A DNA stretch of 64,000 bases, taken from positions 133,583,384 through 133,647,383 of the forward strand of contig NC_091250.1 in the NCBI RefSeq assembly GCF_042477335.2, read 5' to 3'. Position 1 is the stretch's first letter, and each line of letters starts with the position of its first letter. This document shows, one piece after another, positions 58,774-64,000 of the stretch. A program made the position numbers and the translations under genes. The notes below the pieces were generated by a model. The model was not told the DNA's origin. It saw nothing but the letters and a program-made list of their open reading frames with translations, and ran no database searches. The stretch comes from Ovis canadensis. Lineage: Eukaryota; Chordata; Mammalia; Artiodactyla; Bovidae.

Positions 58774-59617
58774 GTCATGGCATCCGGCCCCATCACTTCA
58801 TGGCAAGTAGATGGGGAAACAGTGGAAACAGTGGCAGACTTTATTTTGGGGGGCTTCAAAATCACTGCAGTTGGTGACTGCAGCCATGAAATTAAAAGAC
58901 GCTTGTTCCTTGGAAGAAAATTTATGACCAACCTAGACAGCATATTCAAAAGCAGAGACATTACTTTGCCAACAAAGATCTATCTAGTCAAGGCTATGAT
59001 TTTTTCCAGTGGTCATGTATGGATGTGAGATTTGGACTATAAAGAAAGCTGAGTGCCAAAGAATTGATGCTTTTGAACTGTGGTGTTGGAGAAGACTCTT
59101 GACAGTCCCTTGGACTGCAAGGCGATCCAACCAGTCCATCCTAAAGGAGATCAGTCCTGAATATTCACTGGAAGGGCTGATGTTGAAGCTGAAACTCCAA
59201 TACTTTGGCCACCTGATGCGAAGAACTGACTCATTGTAAAAGGCCGTGATGCTGGGAAAGATTGAAGGCAGGAGAAGGGGACAACAGAGGATGAGATGGT
59301 TGGATGGCATCACCGACTCAATGGACATTCTTTGGAGGAAATGATGCTAACTAAAGCTGAAGCTCCAGTACTTTGGCCACCTCATGCGAAGAGTTGACTC
59401 ATTGGAAAAGACTTTGATGCTGGGAGGGATTGGGGGCAGGAGGAGAAGGGGACGACCGAGGATGAGATGGCTGGATGGCATCACGGACTTGATGGACGTG
59501 AGTCTGAGTGAACTCCAGGAGTTGGTGATGGACAGGGAGGCCTGGCGTGCTGCAATTCATGGGGTTGCAAAGAGTCGGACACGACTGAGCGACTGCGCTG
59601 AACTGAACTGAGCTGAG
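58774..59617 (+). mobile_element. BovB 3' fragment nested in the L1, with internal partial duplication
   Basis: It starts in the GTCATGGCATCCGGCCCCAT region and runs through the BovB 3' part to an ACTGAACTGAACTGAGCTGA-type end. From about 59350 it repeats the AAGCTGAAGCTCCAGTACTT to GATGAGATGG stretch already present at 59.18-59.31 kb, so two 3' fragments are fused. L1 sequence resumes at GCGGACATAGAAGGAGTAAT. Confidence 0.85.
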
Positions 59618-59640
59618 CGGACATAGAAGGAGTAATTGAG

Positions 59641-59765
59641 TGTGCTGCTGCTGCTGCCAAGTCGCGTCCGACTCTGTGCGACCCCAGAGACGGCAGCCCA
59701 CCAGGCGCCCCCATCCCTGGGATTCTCCAGACAAGAACACTGGAGTGGGTTGCCATTTCCTTCCT
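59641..59765 (-). mobile_element. Bov-tA/BOV-A2-type SINE, minus orientation, in L1
   Basis: It begins with a (CTG)n stretch and CCAAGTCGCGTCCGACTCTG, and ends with CTGGAGTGGGTTGCCATTTC, the reverse complement of a SINE start. L1 continues at AATAATGGTAGGAGACTCT. Confidence 0.85.
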
Positions 59766-60627
59766 ACAATAATGGTAGGAGACTCTAACACCCCACTCAC
59801 ACCAATGGACAGACCATCAAAACAAAATCACTAAGGGAAAACAGTCTTAAATGATACATTAGATGAGACGGATCTCATCGATATCTTCAGGCCTTTCCAT
59901 CCAAACGCAAATGAATCCACCTTCTTCTCAAGTGCACATGGAACATTCTCCAGGATAGACCATACTTGGGTCACAAATCAAACCTTAGTAAACTTAAGAA
60001 AATTGAAATAGTATCAAGCATCTTTTCTGACCACAATGCTTTTGCATTGTGCAAAATTGAAATATTATCGAGGCATCTTTCCTGACCACTTTTGATATCA
60101 ATTACAAGAAAAAACTGTAAAAAAAAAAAAAACCACATGGAGATTAAATAATACATTTCTAAATAACAACCAGGTTACTGAAAAAATCAAAAGGGCAATC
60201 AGAAAATGCCTAGAAACACATGGCAAGGAAAACACAAGTCAAAACCTGTGGGACACAGCAGAAGCAGCCCTAAGAGGGAAGTTTACAGCAACACGATCCC
60301 ACCTTTGGAAACAAGAAAAGCGTCAGACAGACAAGCTAACCTCACACAGAAAACAACTGGCAAAAGGAGAACAAGCACCCCCAAAAATTAGCAGAAGGAA
60401 AGAAATCATAAAGATCTGAGCAGGAGTAAATGGAAAAGAAATGAAAGAAACCATAGTTGAGGTTAATAAAAGTGAAAGCTGGTTCTTCGAGAAGGCAAAC
60501 AAAATTGATAAACCTTTAGCCAGACTCATCAAGAAAAAATGAGAAGAATCAAATCAACAAAATTAGAAATTAAAAAGGAGAGGTTACAACAGACTGCAGA
60601 AATTCAAAGGGTTTAAGAGACTGTTTG

Positions 60628-61280
60628 GAGAAGGCAGCGGCCGCCCACCCCAGCACTCTTGCCTGGAAAATCCCATGGACGGAGGAGCCGGGTGGGCTAC
60701 AGTCCGTGGGGTCGCAAAGAGTCGGACACGACTGAGCGACTTCACTTCACTTCTTCACATGTCTACTGGCATGTAATCCCTACTCTCAAGAAAATCATGG
60801 GGAATCTTATATTTTTGTTTTGCCGTTACTGGGTCTGTTCTCTTTGACAATGGTGTCTATTAATAGGATATCTATTCCAAGGAAAGTGCAAAATACCATC
60901 CATCTCAGACCTTCAGTCCTAGCCAGATCGGGAAGCCAAGGCCGAGACGTGCTGAATATTTCAAGGCCTCATAACTCCTTGGCAAAACTTTAAAGTTTGA
61001 TGATCCATTATCAAAATGACCCCCATCATTTGTTTAGTTACAAATAGGGAATCCACATTATAGAGCGGTCAAAAGACCAGCCCATATATATCTGGTCCAG
61101 TGAGCGAGAGTCAGACACTTTCCAAGTAAATTTGTTTCAGAGATCTAACAGCTGACTTGTTCACAAAACCAAACTTTCTGTACACATTATCTTGCATTCT
61201 GATTTAAAATATCTCAGAATTCACTTGACTAAGAAAATTCTTAGAACACTATAAATAAATTTGTATATAAATTAAAAAAT
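60628..61280 (+). mobile_element. Bov-tA SINE with about 500 bp of downstream sequence, inserted as one unit
   Basis: A plus-strand SINE (GGAGAAGGCAGCGG to GACTGAGCGACTTCAC, 60628-60752) is followed by ~500 bases of AT-rich, unrecognised sequence ending in AATAAA (61254-61259) and an A-rich tail (ATTAAAAAA). L1 sequence is interrupted exactly between GAGACTGTT (60618-60626) and GAGACTATT (61281-61289), which look like a 9-base target-site duplication with one change. The structure fits retrotransposition of a SINE transcript that read through to a downstream polyadenylation signal. Two independent insertions remain possible. Confidence 0.55.
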
Positions 61281-63384
61281 GAGACTATTATGAACAACTA
61301 TATGACAATAAAATGGATAACCTGGCAGAAATGGACAGATTCTTAGGGAAGTGCAGTCTCCCACGACTGAGCCAGGAAGAAATAGAGATTATGGCGACCC
61401 AACTACTAGCACTGAAATAAAACCTGATAGAAAACCTCCCAAAAAACAAAAGCCCAGGACATGATGGCTTCACAGTTGAATTCTATCAAACATTTAGAGA
61501 AGATCTAATGCCTATTCTTCTAAGAATCTTTCAAAACATTGCAGAGGAAGGAACACTTCCAAACTCATTCTACGAGGCCACCAGCACCCTGATACCAAAA
61601 CCAGACAAAGACAACACACACACAGAAGAAACCGACAGGCCAATATCACTGACAAACATAGATGCAAAAATCCTCGACAAAATTCTAGCAAACAGAATTC
61701 AACAACACATTAAAAAGCTCATACACCATGACCAAGTTGGGTTTATTCCAGGGATGCAAGGATTCTTCAATATGTGCAAATCAATCAATGTGATACATCA
61801 TATTAACAAATTGAACGATAAAAACCAAATGATAATCTCAATAGATGCAGAAAAAGCCTTTGATAAAATTCAGCACCCATTTTTTATTAAAACTCTTCAA
61901 AAAATGGGCATAGAGGGAACCTACCTACACAATAAAGGCCATATATGATAAGCCCACAGCAAACACTGTTCTCAATAGGGAAAAACTGAAAGCATTCCCC
62001 CTGAGATCAGGAACAAGACAAGAGCGTCCACTCCCGCCACTCTTATTCAACGTAGTTTTGGAAGTCCTAGCTACAGCATTCAGAGAAGAAAAAGAAATAC
62101 AAGGAATCTAGACTGGAAAAGAAAAAGCAAAGCTCTCACTGTTTGCAGATGACATGATGCTATACACAGAACACCCTACGGACACCATCAGAAAGTTACC
62201 AGAGCTCATCAGTGAATTTAGCAAAGTCACAGGATACAAAACCAATACACAGAAATCACTCGCGCTCCTATATACGAACAAGGAAAAGTCAGAAAGAGAA
62301 ACTAAAGAGTCGATCCTGTTCACCACTGCAACAAAAAGAATAAGACATCTAGGAAGAAACCCACCTAGGGAGACAAAAGAGCTGTGCACAGAAAATTATG
62401 ACCCTGATTAAAGAGATGAAAGACAAGATAAACAGATGGAGAGAGATTCCATGTTCCTGGGCAGGAAGAGTCAGTACTGTGAAAACGACTATACTACCAA
62501 ACACAATCTACAGATTCAACGCGACCCCTATCAAATTACCAGTGGCACTTTTCACAGAACTAGAACAAAAAATTTCACAGTTCATGTGGAAGCACAAAAG
62601 ACCCTGAATAGCCAAAGCAGTGTTGAGAAAGAATGGAGCTGGAGGAAGCAACCTTCCTGACTTCAGATTATACTACAAAGCTACAGCCATCAAGACAGTA
62701 TGGTACTGGCACAAAAACAGAAATATAGACCAACAGAATCAGATAGAAAGCCCAGAAATAAACCCATGCACCTATGGGTACCTTATTTTTGACAAAGGAG
62801 GCAAGAATATAAAATGGGGCAAAGACAGCCTCTCCAATAAGTGGTACTTGGAAAACTGGACAGCCACATGTGAAAGAATGAAATTAGAGCACTTCCTAAC
62901 ACCATACACAAAGACGAACTAATTGGATTAACAACCTAAATGTAAGACCAGAAACTATAAAACTCTTAAAGGGAAACATAGGCAGAACACTCGATGACAT
63001 AAATCAAAGCAAGAGCCTCTATGACCCACGTCCTAGAGTAACGGAAATGAAAGCAAAAGTAAACAAGTGGGGCCTGATTAAACTTAAAAGATTTTGCACA
63101 GCAAAGGAAACTATAAGGAAGGTGAAAAGACAATCCTCAGAATGGGAGAAAATAATAGCAAATGAAACAACTGACAAAGGGTTAATCTCCGAAATATACA
63201 AGCAGCTCATACAACTGAATACCAGAAAAAACAGACAACCTGATCCAAGGTGGGAAAAAAGACATGTCTCCAAAGAAGACATACAGATGGCTAACAGACA
63301 CCTGAAAAGACGCTCAGCATCACTCGTTATCAGAGAAGTGCAGATCAAAACTACCATGAGATATCACTTCACAGTGGTCAGAAT

Positions 63385-63556
63385 CAGCTCAGTTCAGTTC
63401 ACTCGCTCAGTCGTGTCCGACTCTTTGCGACCCCATGAGTCGCAGCACACCAGGCCTCCCTGTCCATCACCAACTCCCGGAGTTCACTCAGACTCACGTC
63501 CATCGAGTCGGTGATGCCATCCAGCCATCTCATCCTCGGTCATCCCCTTCTCCTCC
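63385..63556 (-). mobile_element. BovB 3'/ART2-type SINE, minus orientation, with target-site duplication
   Basis: It contains CGCTCAGTCGTGTCCGACTC, CCAACTCCCGGAGTTCACTC and CATCCAGCCATCTCATCCTC. TGGTCAGAAT flanks it at 63375-63384 and 63557-63566, a clean 10-base target-site duplication inside L1. Confidence 0.95.
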
Positions 63557-64000
63557 TGGTCAGAATGGCCATCATCAAAAAGTCTACAAACAATAAATGC
63601 TGGAGAGGTTGTGGAGAAAAAAGAACCCTCTTTCACTGTTGGTGGCAATGTAAATTGATACAACCACTATGGAAGACAGGATGGAGCATCCTTTAAAAGC
63701 TAGGAATAAACCACTCTATGACCCAGCAATCCCACTCCTAGGCATACATCCTGAGGAAACAACATGGAAAAGGATACGTACCCCAGTGTTCACTGCAGCG
63801 CTATTCACAATAGCTAGAGTGTCGAAGCAACCTAGATGTCCATTGGCGAATGAATGGATAAAGAAGCTTTGGTACATATACACAATGGAATGTTACTCGG
63901 CCATAGAAGGAACACATTTGAGTCAGTTCTAATGAGGTGGATGAACCTAGAGCCCATTACAGAGAATGAAGTAAGTCAGAAAGAGTAAGATGAATATCGC

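Larger units (their letters stand above)
58045..64000 (+). mobile_element. L1 retrotransposon, broken by nested insertions, runs off the window
   Basis: Pieces in order: ORF1 C-terminal part (KAASEKQQVTYKGN, 58045-58218); ORF2 endonuclease start (NGLNAPTK-like, FHANGNQKK-like, KEGHYKVIKRSIQKE, NIYAPG, to 58773); a gap filled by BovB; the GDSNTPLTPMDRP piece from 59.76 kb (the usual GDFNTPL with Phe to Ser); middle part to 60.63 kb; SINE insertion; reverse transcriptase from 61.28 kb ([44 protein letters not shown] near 62150); C-terminal part with FMWKHKRP followed by a stop at 62606; a BovB/ART2 insertion at 63.39 kb; then the HCWWQCKLIQPLW and DPAIPLLGIHPEE segments. Several stops and frameshifts make it inactive. 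The 3' end lies beyond 64 kb. Confidence 0.95.

Noticed and set aside
60755..61230. Copia-like ADLFTK motif in the unassigned insert
   Set aside because: A single short motif with no flanking similarity or open frame. Chance match in AT-rich DNA.

Overview
The window is mammalian genomic DNA from a ruminant, most likely a bovid. BovB (RTE) and Bov-tA/ART2-type elements with their standard motifs occur throughout 49.4-64 kb, next to L1. There is no sign of bacterial genes. I could not name any host gene in the window.

Layout: (1) 1-9.0 kb holds three diverged minus-strand copies of one unidentified gene-like locus. The recognisable pieces are a promoter with TATA, CRE-half-site/E-box and CCAAT motifs, a first ORF with a hydrophobic leader, a 141-bp exon-like segment, a 93-bp exon-like segment, a short coiled-coil-coding region and an AATAAA signal. 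(2) 9.0-42.9 kb is a GC-rich tandem array of 36 units, short (about 929 bp) or long (about 950 bp), organised into dimer, tetramer and trimer higher-order repeats. (3) 42.9-43.8 kb is the right-hand end of the array and carries the best preserved promoter and leader ORF, pointing leftward into the array. (4) 43.8-47.3 kb is a nearly identical direct copy of 5.46-8.97 kb. (5) 47.3-48.2 kb is a fourth copy whose promoter has been deleted. (6) 48.2-58 kb is GC-rich DNA with two long BovB fragments and several shorter repeats and no gene I recognise. (7) 58.0-64.0 kb is one L1 broken by nested BovB and SINE insertions and running off the right edge.

Main proposal (inference): the array is the inside of a minus-strand gene. 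Each unit carries the same 141-bp segment (47 codons), bounded on the minus strand by a strong acceptor (pyrimidine tract plus CACAG) and a CAG/GTGACC donor. The leader ORF at 43.56 kb ends in an AAG/GTAAAA donor in the phase that opens this segment in a stop-free frame, and the array ends to the left in the conserved 93-bp segment, the coiled-coil region and AATAAA at 7.64 kb. If transcribed and spliced this would be a 36-kb gene with up to 37 near-identical exons. One unit (30.2 kb) has a frame-breaking 11-bp deletion. The frames do not join cleanly into the coiled-coil region, so a spliced non-coding RNA, or a non-functional macrosatellite carrying amplified splice-like signals, remain open. 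Each promoter also has a possible divergent plus-strand spliced transcript beside it.
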